Assembly (NCBI GenBank): GCA_001564135.1
Contig: LKNH01000110.1
Coordinates: forward strand, 1 to 8,165
Origin: Halobacteriaceae archaeon Tc-Br11_E2g27
GTDB taxonomy: Archaea > Halobacteriota > Halobacteria > Halobacteriales > Haloarculaceae
Length of the DNA: 8,165 bases
Direction: 5' to 3'
Shown: positions 1-6,510 of the stretch, piece by piece
How positions within the stretch are numbered: the first letter of the stretch is position 1
Layout: each line of letters begins with the position of its first letter
Notes under the pieces: model-generated
Seen by the model: only the letters and a program-made list of their open reading frames with translations
Told to the model about the DNA's origin: nothing
Databases searched by the model: none
Position numbers and translations under genes: made by a program

Positions 1-1316
1 GAATTATCGCAATAAAGGTCACAAACCCAATTCACGAGCAGTATTTTACGGCTGAGACTGTCAGCACTCCCTTTCCGCATCTTGCTATCCACCACGAACC
101 GCTTCATTGGCTCGTCATGGGGCTGGCGTATGCACTCGCCATCGTTGGCTTCTTTATGCTGTTTGAGTTCTTTCTCGAGGTCAGTTACGACACCAGGCCG
201 CTGGCTGTCGTGGTCGGCTTAACGGGTCTCCCTGTTATCTTCGACATTCTGGGTGCCGTCACACCATATCTGCTTGATGTGACACACTCGCCACTGGGAG
301 TTGCAGCCTTTGCTGTGGGTATCCTCTACGTCTACATCGAACGATTTCAAACGATTCAGTTGACTGGTGAGTCAGATAACCCGGTTATCGTTCTAGACCA
401 GGATGGACAGCTTCGCGAGTGGAATCGTTCCGCTGAATCGCTCTTTCCTGCCGTCACAAACGCGACAGACGAACCGCTGGACGTTGTTGCACCAGCGCTT
501 GCGGATGCACTGAACGGAACTACCCAGGTCATATCCGTCGAGCGAGACGGTACCACACGCTATTATCAACTCTCAACCAATCCGTTTTCGACTAACAACG
601 CACGACTTGGGACGATGGTCACGCTGACTGATATTAGCGACCGTGAGCAGTACCGACAGCAACTCGAACATCAGAAAGAACGTTTGGAGGAGTTTGCGAG
701 TATCGTCTCACACGACCTTCGAAACCCGCTCAACGTTGCCGAGCTACGGCTTGAACAGGCACGTGCAACTGACGACCTCACACAACTGGAGCACGTTGCT
801 GCTGCGCATCAGCGAATGAAAGAACTCATCGATGATTTGCTTCTGCTCGCTCGGTCTGGAGTGGACGTTGATACTATGGAGCAGGTTACTCTTTCTGAGC
901 TAGCCCGAGAGTGCTGGGCAATGGTCGAAAGTGACGAGGCACGCCTTGTCGTTGAGGATGATGGTCCAATGGTGGTCCAAGCCGACCGTAGCAGACTACG
1001 CCAGCTGCTGGAGAATCTCTATCGCAACGCAATCGAGCATGGAGGGAAGGAGGTAACAATAACAATCGGAACGCTCGAAGAGGGGTCCGGATTCTTCGTT
1101 GAAGATAACGGTGCTGGCATTCCAGAGGAGCATCGAGATGACGTGCTACAGCCAGGGTTTACGACACAGGACGATGGGACAGGTTTCGGGCTCTCAATTG
1201 TGGCAGAGATTGCCAGAGCACATGACTGGGAGATTGCGGTACGAGAGAGTTCGACTGGTGGGGCACGGTTTGAGGTCAGCGGTATCGAATCAAAAACGGA
1301 AGTTCGTCAGTCCTGA
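1..1316 (+). CDS. Membrane sensor histidine kinase (7TM-PAS-HisKA-HATPase), 5' partial
   Basis: The frame is open from base 3 with no stop before the ATG at 117, and those 38 codons read as membrane-domain sequence (for example TNPIHEQYF and HHEPLHWLV). The gene therefore starts outside the window and 117 is an internal Met. Numbering from that Met, the visible part holds the last three membrane segments of an N-terminal 7TM sensor domain (about -4 to 21, 28-49, 58-75). A PAS-like domain follows (about 86-175, with VLDQDGQLREWN), then a HisKA domain with the H-box SHDLRNPL, in which His199 is the expected phosphorylation site. The HATPase_c domain has an N-box (Asn300, Asn304), the G1 motif VEDNGAGIP (328-336) and the G2 motif GTGFGLS (354-360). 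All catalytic motifs are intact, so it should autophosphorylate at the membrane. The signal is unknown and no response regulator is visible downstream. It ends at a TGA, convergent with menB. By hand count its DNA looks less GC-rich than menB. Confidence 0.92.
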   Translation, partial: IIAIKVTNPIHEQYFTAETVSTPFPHLAIHHEPLHWLVMGLAYALAIVGFFMLFEFFLEVSYDTRPLAVVVGLTGLPVIFDILGAVTPYLLDVTHSPLGVAAFAVGILYVYIERFQTIQLTGESDNPVIVLDQDGQLREWNRSAESLFPAVTNATDEPLDVVAPALADALNGTTQVISVERDGTTRYYQLSTNPFSTNNARLGTMVTLTDISDREQYRQQLEHQKERLEEFASIVSHDLRNPLNVAELRLEQARATDDLTQLEHVAAAHQRMKELIDDLLLLARSGVDVDTMEQVTLSELARECWAMVESDEARLVVEDDGPMVVQADRSRLRQLLENLYRNAIEHGGKEVTITIGTLEEGSGFFVEDNGAGIPEEHRDDVLQPGFTTQDDGTGFGLSIVAEIARAHDWEIAVRESSTGGARFEVSGIESKTEVRQS

Positions 1317-1431
1317 ACACTGACTCCGATTGTCAAGTGAGTGTTATACCGGCCAACGGAAGCTGTGATAGATTCGTCACCAGCCATCCTGTGTACGGAG
1401 TATCACTCATCGACTACTATCGCAACTACTG

Positions 1432-2325
1432 TCAGTAATGCCACGGATAGTCTCGGAACTGTGGCTCTCGCTTCTCGTTGAATGCGTCCCTCCCTTCTTT
1501 CGCTTCGTCGGTCATGTAACCAAGTCGAGTTGCCTCACCGGCAAAGACCTGCTGGCCGACCATCCCGTCGTCGGTCATGTTGAAGGCGTATTTGAGCATC
1601 CGCATCGCCATCGGTGACTTTCGCGTAATTTCGTCGGCCCACTCCAGTGCGACGTCCTCTAACTCCTCGTGTGGCACGGCTTCGTTGACCATTCCCATCT
1701 CCGCTGCTTCCTCCGCATCATAATCCCGTCCGAGGAAGAAAATCTCTCGCGCTTTTTTCTGGCCGACCTGTTTGGCGAGATAGGCCGAGCCAAAGCCGGC
1801 ATCGTAGGAGGCGACGTCCGCGTCAGTCTGTTTGAAGATGGCGTTCTCTTTGCTTGCAAGGGTGAGGTCACAGACGACATGGAGCGAGTGGCCGCCGCCG
1901 ACTGCCCATCCCGGTGCGACGCAGATAACGGGTTTGGGCATGAATCGGATGAGACGCTGGACTTCGAGAATGTGAAGACGGCCAACGCCTTCCTGTGCAG
2001 CGGATTCGTCGCCACCTTCATACTCATACCCCGAATCGCCGCGGATGGACTGGTCGCCACCGGAACAAAAAGCCCAGCCACCATCTTTCGGTGAGGGGCC
2101 GTTTCCAGTTAGCAACACACAGCCGATATCAGGCTGCTTTCGAGCGTGGTCGAGTGCCGTATAGAGTTCGTCGACGGTTTCGGGCCGGAAGGCGTTGCGA
2201 ACCTCCGGGCGGTCGAAAGCGATTCTCACCGCTGGAACATCTGTTCCGCGGTGATAGGTAATGTCAGCAAACTCGAATGCCTCGATTTCTTCCCAGCGTG
2301 CTGGGTCGAATAGCTCTGAAACCAT
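1432..2325 (-). CDS. menB: 1,4-dihydroxy-2-naphthoyl-CoA synthase (MenB)
   Basis: This crotonase-fold enzyme cyclises o-succinylbenzoyl-CoA to 1,4-dihydroxy-2-naphthoyl-CoA in menaquinone biosynthesis in the cytoplasm. The protein has 297 residues, close to the family length. Visible motifs are RPEVRNAFRPET (39-50), the oxyanion-hole region FCSGGDQ (86-92 area), GWAVGGGHSLHVVCDLTLAS (139-158), QTDADVASYDAGFGSAYLAKQ (from 166) and VGQKKAREIFFLGRDYDA (187-204). The C-terminal half aligns with bacterial MenB almost to the end (EGRDAFNEKREPQF). Asp168 sits where bicarbonate-dependent (type I) enzymes have Gly, so this looks like a type II, bicarbonate-independent enzyme. The start at 2325 is chosen because the MenB-like sequence begins there (MVSELFDPARWEE) and GGAG (2336-2333) lies 7 bases upstream. 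The frame stays open for 113 more codons upstream, but these overlap the DUF2062 gene and resemble nothing. It is the last of three leftward genes; no other men gene is in the window. Confidence 0.95.
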   Translation of the reverse strand: MVSELFDPARWEEIEAFEFADITYHRGTDVPAVRIAFDRPEVRNAFRPETVDELYTALDHARKQPDIGCVLLTGNGPSPKDGGWAFCSGGDQSIRGDSGYEYEGGDESAAQEGVGRLHILEVQRLIRFMPKPVICVAPGWAVGGGHSLHVVCDLTLASKENAIFKQTDADVASYDAGFGSAYLAKQVGQKKAREIFFLGRDYDAEEAAEMGMVNEAVPHEELEDVALEWADEITRKSPMAMRMLKYAFNMTDDGMVGQQVFAGEATRLGYMTDEAKEGRDAFNEKREPQFRDYPWHY

Positions 2326-2332
2326 AGCGGTA

Positions 2333-2336
2333 CTCC
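2333..2336 (-). promoter_or_regulatory. Ribosome binding site of menB
   Basis: On the minus strand GGAG ends 7 bases before the ATG at 2325. It is complementary to the conserved archaeal 16S 3' end and supports this start over the longer open frame that runs into the neighbouring gene. Confidence 0.6.
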
Positions 2337-2386
2337 GGACGGGCGGCGCAAAACAGTTGCTCTCCCCTTCCCACGCTACCTTCCCG

Positions 2387-2980
2387 TTACTCGTCAGCGC
2401 CGGGATTTCCACTGGAACTCGCTTGGTGGTCTGGCTCCGCTTTAATTGTCGGCTCTTGCCGTTCGAGTTCCTCGACAAGTTGGTCGACGGTCTCTTCGAG
2501 TACCGGCAGTTCGCGGGCCTTGTAGGCAACTGTTGCTCGATAGGCGACGATATAGGCAACCACCGTTGCGATGACTGCGAGGATAGTGTTCCCCACGAGC
2601 AACCGGATGACGATTTCGCTGCCATCGGAGAGTGCAGGTGTGTCCCCGATACCGAACCCATCAACCGGTCCGAGCAACAAAAAGCCGAGCGCGAAACTCA
2701 GCGCGTAAACCCCCCACTTGACAACCGGATTGAAGACGATAACCGAAGCAAAGAGGGCAATCTTGTTCATCCAGTCGAAGACGTAAATCAGGACGAAAAA
2801 GAGCAAGACTCCGGTTCCGAGCGTCGGCATCATCGTGATGAACGTCCCGATTGCAAAGCTTGCGGCGACCTGTTTCGGTGTTGAGTCCTCGGTAAGCGAT
2901 TTGTAGAGTTCAGCACGAACGCGACCTAGCACGGTCGCTATTCGACCTTCAGGCGACTGTTGTTTGGCTGTTTCAGTCAT
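2387..2980 (-). CDS. DUF2062 family membrane protein
   Basis: This 197-residue protein belongs to the DUF2062 family, whose function is not established. The family core is visible at about 34-105: STPKQVAASFAIGTF, then MMPTLGTG, then a hydrophobic stretch ending in FNPVVKWGVY. Hydrophobic segments lie at about 38-68, 73-104 and 123-148, the second possibly two passes or a re-entrant loop. The short N-terminus (1-30) is charged. After the last membrane segment comes a charged, probably helical tail (about 155-176, ELPVLEETVDQLVEELERQ) and then a polar acidic end. It should sit in the cytoplasmic membrane. The start at 2980 gives the conserved N-terminal layout; I see no strong Shine-Dalgarno, so translation may depend on coupling to the gene 21 bases upstream. 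menB begins 61 bases downstream. The context, between a DJ-1-like protein and menB and beside nuo, does not fix a function. Confidence 0.85.
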   Translation of the reverse strand: MTETAKQQSPEGRIATVLGRVRAELYKSLTEDSTPKQVAASFAIGTFITMMPTLGTGVLLFFVLIYVFDWMNKIALFASVIVFNPVVKWGVYALSFALGFLLLGPVDGFGIGDTPALSDGSEIVIRLLVGNTILAVIATVVAYIVAYRATVAYKARELPVLEETVDQLVEELERQEPTIKAEPDHQASSSGNPGADE

Positions 2981-3001
2981 TGATTGGTGAGTCTCGTCGC
3001 T

Positions 3002-3604
3002 TCATGTGATGTGAATAGCTTTTCGCCGCTCGTATTCGAGCGTTGTGGCAACGCTGTCGGCAATCTCCTCACCGAACTCCCGTTCGACAAGATATAGCGC
3101 AAGGTCGATGCCGGAAGTGATACCACCTGCGGTCAGGACCTCCCCACTGTCGACGACACGGGCATCCACAACCTCGATATCGTCGTACTCACGGAGGTCA
3201 GCAAGCGCGCTTGCATGCGTGACAGCCTGCCGGCCGTCGAGGATACCGCTCTCTGCAAGCAACATGCCGCCGGTACAGACGCCGGCTACCGTACAGCCGT
3301 CGGCAGCCAAGGTACCAATTCGCTCCGGGAGGACACCACGCTGTGCCTCCGACCAGGCGCTCGGGTCGCGGCGGTCGTTCCAGCCGCCACCGGGTACGAT
3401 GAGGAGGTCCGGCGGGATGTCCTCAAGGGTGCCATCCGGCTGGATTGTAAGCCCGTTGCTCCCTGTGACGCTCTCCTGTTCATCGAGGGTGCACAGTGAG
3501 ACAGTGCAGTCAGCGCCGGCACGGGCAGCATAAGAGAATACTTCGTATGGCCCGACGCCGTCGAGTTCGTCGAACCCGTCGTAACAGACGATACAAATTT
3601 CCAT
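3002..3604 (-). CDS. DJ-1/PfpI superfamily protein (class I glutamine amidotransferase-like fold)
   Basis: This 200-residue single-domain protein is of the DJ-1/ThiJ/PfpI type. Visible features, numbered from the Met at 3604, are a first beta strand and Glu loop MEICIVCYDGFDELDGVGPYEVF (Glu21 being the usual conserved acid), LLIVPGGG (68-74), and the nucleophile elbow AGVCTGGMLLAESGIL with Cys110. VTHASAL (128-134) and TAGGITSGIDLALYLVE (158-174) follow. The last motif resembles the subgroup containing isonitrile hydratase and the N-terminal domains of some AraC-type regulators, but no DNA-binding domain is present. Family members include hydratases, glyoxalase- or deglycase-like enzymes and chaperones, so the substrate cannot be given. 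The start is a choice. The frame is open to a Met at 3700 and another lies at 3628, but the extra residues are polar, non-conserved in appearance and would overlap the nuo promoter region. The DUF2062 gene starts 21 bases downstream. Confidence 0.85.
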   Translation of the reverse strand: MEICIVCYDGFDELDGVGPYEVFSYAARAGADCTVSLCTLDEQESVTGSNGLTIQPDGTLEDIPPDLLIVPGGGWNDRRDPSAWSEAQRGVLPERIGTLAADGCTVAGVCTGGMLLAESGILDGRQAVTHASALADLREYDDIEVVDARVVDSGEVLTAGGITSGIDLALYLVEREFGEEIADSVATTLEYERRKAIHIT

Positions 3605-3627
3605 AGCAAGGGTGTCGTGCTCTAGCA

Positions 3628-3640
3628 TCAACAATGTTGA
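3628..3640. promoter_or_regulatory. Perfect 13-bp palindrome in the divergent promoter region
   Basis: The sequence tcaaca-a-tgttga is a perfect 6+1+6 inverted repeat. It lies 24-36 bases upstream of the chosen DJ-1-like start, where the core promoter of a leaderless transcript would be, and about 95-107 bases upstream of nuoA. A dimeric regulator could bind it, but this is inferred from symmetry and position alone. A 13-bp palindrome can also arise by chance. Confidence 0.3.
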
Positions 3641-3687
3641 GGTGCCTGGCGACTGGTTGACGGATTCGCTGGCGTTCTCACCGTCAC

Positions 3688-3709
3688 CGAAAACAATCAA
3701 TCCTTATGT
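3688..3709 (+). promoter_or_regulatory. Probable BRE/TATA core promoter of the nuo operon
   Basis: A CGAAAA stretch (BRE-like purine element, from 3689) is followed by CTTATGT (3703-3709), a haloarchaeal TATA-like box. The box centre is about 28 bases before the nuoA ATG at 3735. Since archaeal transcription starts about 25-28 bases after the TATA box, the transcript would be leaderless or nearly so. This fits the absence of a Shine-Dalgarno close to the nuoA start. Confidence 0.5.
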
Positions 3710-3734
3710 GGTCCCCCGTCGAACCTCCTAGAGA

Positions 3735-4139
3735 ATGAGTGATTGGATTGCAATCGGGCTGCTGGCCGTTGTCGCCATCGCCATCCCCATCACGATGATG
3801 GTGGTATCGTGGCTTATCAGGCCCAGCGTGCCCGAACAGGGAAAACGCGCCACCTACGAGAGCGGTGAGATACCGACAGGAAGTAGCCGGACTGTCCGGT
3901 TTAACATCCAGTATTACATGGTCGCGCTGCTATTCGTCGTCTTCGACGTCGAGGCCGTGTTCGTCATCCCATGGACAGTTATATTCGAGGAGGCTGTGGG
4001 CGAAGTCGGGTTCGTGCAGGCATTCGCGCCGATGGCACTGTTCCTGGTTATCCTTCTCATCGGGCTTGCGTGGGCATGGCGCAAAGGAGCCGTCGAGTGG
4101 GCCAAAAGCCCCCGTGCAAACCGCCAGTTAATTGACTAA
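3735..4139 (+). CDS. nuoA: NADH-quinone oxidoreductase-like subunit A
   Basis: NuoA (ND3 homologue) is a small membrane subunit at the junction of the peripheral and membrane arms of complex I, near the quinone channel. The protein has 134 residues with three membrane segments (about 5-28, 61-80, 95-115). The conserved cytoplasmic loop after the first segment is present as YESGEIPTG (41-49), followed by RFNIQYYMVALLFVVFDVEAVF (55-76). Asp71 and Glu73 match the conserved acids in the second membrane helix. The loop has Ser where mitochondrial ND3 has its redox-sensitive Cys; Ser is also found in bacterial NuoA, so this is not unusual. It is the first gene of the operon, about 130 bases from the divergent DJ-1-like gene, and probably starts a leaderless message. 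Its TAA stop is followed by nuoB after two bases. Confidence 0.95.
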   Translation: MSDWIAIGLLAVVAIAIPITMMVVSWLIRPSVPEQGKRATYESGEIPTGSSRTVRFNIQYYMVALLFVVFDVEAVFVIPWTVIFEEAVGEVGFVQAFAPMALFLVILLIGLAWAWRKGAVEWAKSPRANRQLID

Positions 4140-4141
4140 CC

Positions 4142-4837
4142 ATGAGCGAGAATACAGAGCTTCACGACACGCTGGAACAGGCACAGAGCACACAGGAGGC
4201 CCGGATGGGTTCGGGCGTCGATGACCGGTTTAACTCGAAACTCCGCAAGGCATTCGGTGCATCGCCGTTTGTCCTGACGAAGTTCGACCAGTTTATGAAC
4301 TGGGTTCGGGGCAACTCGATGTTCGTCCTGTTGTTCGGGATTGCCTGCTGTAGTATCGAGATGATGCACCATTACGGAACCAAACACGATGTCGATCGGT
4401 TCGGTGCTGGCGTCCCCCGTGCCTCACCGAGACAGGCCGACGTGATTATCGTCCCCGGAACCATCGTCTCGAAGTTCGGTCCGCGAATGAAACGCGTTTA
4501 CGACCAGATGCCGGAGCCAAAGTTCGTTGTCTCGATGGGCTCGTGTACAATCTCCGGTGGCCCCTTCCAGGAAGGGTATAACGTCATCAAAGGCGTTGAG
4601 GAGATTATCCCGGTCGATATTCACGTACCGGGCTGTCCGCCACGACCGGAGGCACTCGTCTACGGCATCCTCAAACTGCAAGAACAGATTCGGGCTGGCG
4701 AGAGCGCACCGGTGACGGTCAAACCCTACGAACTCCAGCAGTTTGGTGAGCTTGAGGGCGATGCACTGGTACAGAAACTCGCCGATGAAATCGACGAGGA
4801 CGACCTCGTGATGCGCTACGACTGGGCACAAGTATGA
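4142..4837 (+). CDS. nuoB: NADH-quinone oxidoreductase-like subunit B (N2 cluster)
   Basis: NuoB (PSST) carries the terminal [4Fe-4S] cluster N2, which passes electrons to quinone at the interface with the D domain. The 231-residue protein shows all four ligands: the tandem pair Cys69-Cys70 in FGIACCSIEMMHH, Cys135 in SMGSCTISGGPF and Cys165 in HVPGCPPRPEAL. The conserved KFGPRMKRVYDQMPEPKFVV block (111-130) is present. Compared with typical bacterial NuoB it has a polar N-terminal extension of about 40 residues and an acidic C-terminal tail (about 200-231), as expected of a halophile. It starts two bases after the nuoA stop, with no Shine-Dalgarno visible, so translation probably depends on coupling. 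Its TGA overlaps the nuoCD ATG in an ATGA. Confidence 0.97.
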   Translation: MSENTELHDTLEQAQSTQEARMGSGVDDRFNSKLRKAFGASPFVLTKFDQFMNWVRGNSMFVLLFGIACCSIEMMHHYGTKHDVDRFGAGVPRASPRQADVIIVPGTIVSKFGPRMKRVYDQMPEPKFVVSMGSCTISGGPFQEGYNVIKGVEEIIPVDIHVPGCPPRPEALVYGILKLQEQIRAGESAPVTVKPYELQQFGELEGDALVQKLADEIDEDDLVMRYDWAQV

Positions 4838-6510
4838 GTCTGGAACAACCACACCAACTGGACGTTGGCGAGACACCGGAGGGAGAACTTGACTATGACG
4901 CGCTCGCGGACCTCCTCGGCGAGTCGGTCATCGACCGGGAAGAACATATCAACTGCGAGGCCTTCGTCATCCGACCGGATGATGTTGCACGCGCGCTCTC
5001 GACCCTCCGTGAAGAAGCCGGCTTTGACCATCTCTCCTGTGTTACCGCACAGGAGTACCGCGACCGGTACGAGTCGATTTACCACTTGAAAAAATACGAC
5101 GACCCGACACAGGAACTATCACTTGTCGTGCCGACGACACGGGAAAATCCGGCCAGCCAGAGCGGCGCAAGCGTTTTTGACACCGCAAACTGGCACGAAC
5201 GCGAAGCCTACGACCTCGTCGGCATCGAGTACGATGACCATCCTGACCTTCGCCGAATTCTCCTCCCGGAGACGTGGCAAGGGTATCCGCTCTCGCTTGA
5301 TTACAACCAGGACAAACCACAGATTGTCCCGCTGCGCGAGCACGTCAACCCGATGGAAACCCGGAACAAGGGTGCGGACGACTCCGATACGATGTTTCTC
5401 AACATCGGGCCCCACCACCCTGCAACCCACGGCGTGTTGCACCTGCGAACCGTCCTTGACGGCGAGCAGGTCGTTGATGTCGACCCTGACATTGGCTATC
5501 TTCACCGATGTGAAGAGCAGATGTGCCAGCAATCGACCTATCGCCACCAGATTATGCCGTATCCTGACCGGTGGGATTACATCTCGGCCGGTATCCTCAA
5601 CGAGTGGGCCTACGCCCGGGCAGCGGAGGACCTGGCAGACCTTGACGTGCCCGAATACGCACAGGTCATCCGAACGATGTCTGCAGAGATGTGTCGAATT
5701 GCGGCACACCTGCTTGCGGTCGGAACCTTCGCGCTCGACATATACGGTGACTTTACGGCGATTTTCATGTACGCAATCACCGACCGCGAGCGCATCGAAA
5801 ATCTGCTTGAGGACCTCACTGGCCAGCGGCTGATGTTCAACTACCTTCGTCTTGGTGGGGTAGCATGGGACCTGCCGGAACCCCGTGACCGATACTTCGA
5901 GAAGGTTCGGGAGTTCACCGACCAGTTCCCTGACCGACTGGAGGAGTATCACAACCTGTTGACGAACAACGAACTGTTCCAGATGCGCGTTATCGATACT
6001 GGCATTCTACCGCCGGAAGAAGCCAAACGCTACGGCTGTACCGGTCCCGTTCTCCGTGGGTCAGGCGTCGATTACGACCTCCGGCGGGATGACCCGTATG
6101 GCTACTATGACGAACTCGAATGGGATGTTATCACCGACGACGGCTGTGACAACTTCGCTCGTGCGCGCGTCAGACTGGAGGAGATGCGTCAGTCAATTCG
6201 CATCATCGAACAGTGTGTTGACCTTCTTGAAGAGTGGCCGGAAGACGACCGGCAGATTCAGTCGAACGTCCCACGGACGCTCAAACCGGATTCGGATACC
6301 GAAATTTACCGTGCAGTCGAAGGAGCGAAAGGTGAACTCGGTATCTACATCCGTTCGGACGGAACTGACAAACCAGCCCGATTCAAAATCCGCAGTCCGG
6401 CGTTCTGTAACCTGCAATCGCTTGAAGTCATGGCTGAGGGCGAGTATGTCCCGGATATGGTTGCCGCGCTTGGTAGCCTTGATATCGTTCTCGGGGAGGT
6501 GGACCGATGA
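4834..6510 (+). CDS. nuoCD: NADH-quinone oxidoreductase-like fused subunit C/D
   Basis: This 558-residue fusion joins the 30-kDa (C) and 49-kDa (D) peripheral-arm subunits. The C part (about 20-170) carries the family signature from WHEREAYDLVGIEYDD (120-135) through HPDLRRILLPETWQGYPL. A polar linker (about 172-186) leads to the D part, which starts with FLNIGPHHPATHGVLHLR. His199 in HPATHG and Tyr249 in PYPDRWDYIS match the His/Tyr pair known to contact the quinone headgroup in complex I structures. The rest (RLMFNYLRLGGVAWDLP, TGPVLRGSGVDYDLRRDD, RIIEQCVDLL, PARFKIRSPAFCNLQSLE) follows NuoD to its end. The metal-binding cysteine pairs of the related NiFe hydrogenases are absent, as expected. 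Two cysteines, 226 and 231 in HRCEEQMCQQ, lie at positions that are Gly and Ala in E. coli as I recall it. The start overlaps the nuoB stop and the stop overlaps the nuoH start. The C/D fusion is known in haloarchaea and in E. coli. Confidence 0.97.
   Translation: MSLEQPHQLDVGETPEGELDYDALADLLGESVIDREEHINCEAFVIRPDDVARALSTLREEAGFDHLSCVTAQEYRDRYESIYHLKKYDDPTQELSLVVPTTRENPASQSGASVFDTANWHEREAYDLVGIEYDDHPDLRRILLPETWQGYPLSLDYNQDKPQIVPLREHVNPMETRNKGADDSDTMFLNIGPHHPATHGVLHLRTVLDGEQVVDVDPDIGYLHRCEEQMCQQSTYRHQIMPYPDRWDYISAGILNEWAYARAAEDLADLDVPEYAQVIRTMSAEMCRIAAHLLAVGTFALDIYGDFTAIFMYAITDRERIENLLEDLTGQRLMFNYLRLGGVAWDLPEPRDRYFEKVREFTDQFPDRLEEYHNLLTNNELFQMRVIDTGILPPEEAKRYGCTGPVLRGSGVDYDLRRDDPYGYYDELEWDVITDDGCDNFARARVRLEEMRQSIRIIEQCVDLLEEWPEDDRQIQSNVPRTLKPDSDTEIYRAVEGAKGELGIYIRSDGTDKPARFKIRSPAFCNLQSLEVMAEGEYVPDMVAALGSLDIVLGEVDR
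6495..6501 (+). promoter_or_regulatory. Strong Shine-Dalgarno of nuoH inside the nuoCD 3' end
   Basis: GGAGGTG lies within the last codons of nuoCD, 5 bases before the nuoH ATG at 6507. It is fully complementary to the archaeal 16S 3' end and fixes this start. Together with the ATGA overlap it suggests efficient re-initiation on nuoH. Confidence 0.75.

Noticed and set aside
961..980. Direct repeat tggtccaa (962-969 and 973-980) in the kinase gene
   Set aside because: Eight bases only and inside coding sequence; chance is the simplest explanation.
1317..1431. Possible terminator or small RNA between the convergent kinase and menB genes
   Set aside because: No T run, stable hairpin or open frame of note is visible in these 115 bases.
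2326..2664. Upstream extension of menB by 113 codons
   Set aside because: It overlaps the DUF2062 coding region in another frame, has no MenB similarity, and a good Shine-Dalgarno supports the start at 2325.
2261..2884. 207-codon + strand frame opposite DUF2062 and the menB start
   Set aside because: The opposite strand encodes recognisable membrane-protein and MenB sequence; this product is low-complexity and unlike any family.
3605..3700. Upstream extension of the DJ-1-like gene to the Met at 3700 (or 3628)
   Set aside because: The family fold begins at the Met at 3604. The extra residues look non-conserved, and the longest form would run through the nuo promoter. The 3628 start cannot be fully excluded.
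4424..4876. 150-codon minus-strand frame opposite nuoB
   Set aside because: nuoB with all four cluster ligands is encoded on the other strand; this frame has no supporting features.
5123..5833. 236-codon frame on the + strand inside nuoCD
   Set aside because: Out of frame with nuoCD, rich in Ser, Thr and Arg as expected for a shifted frame, and no family resemblance.
5119..5952. Long open frame (277 codons) antisense to nuoCD
   Set aside because: It lies wholly opposite the conserved nuoCD gene, has no recognisable domain, and mirrors the codon pattern of a halophile gene. It is a shadow frame.
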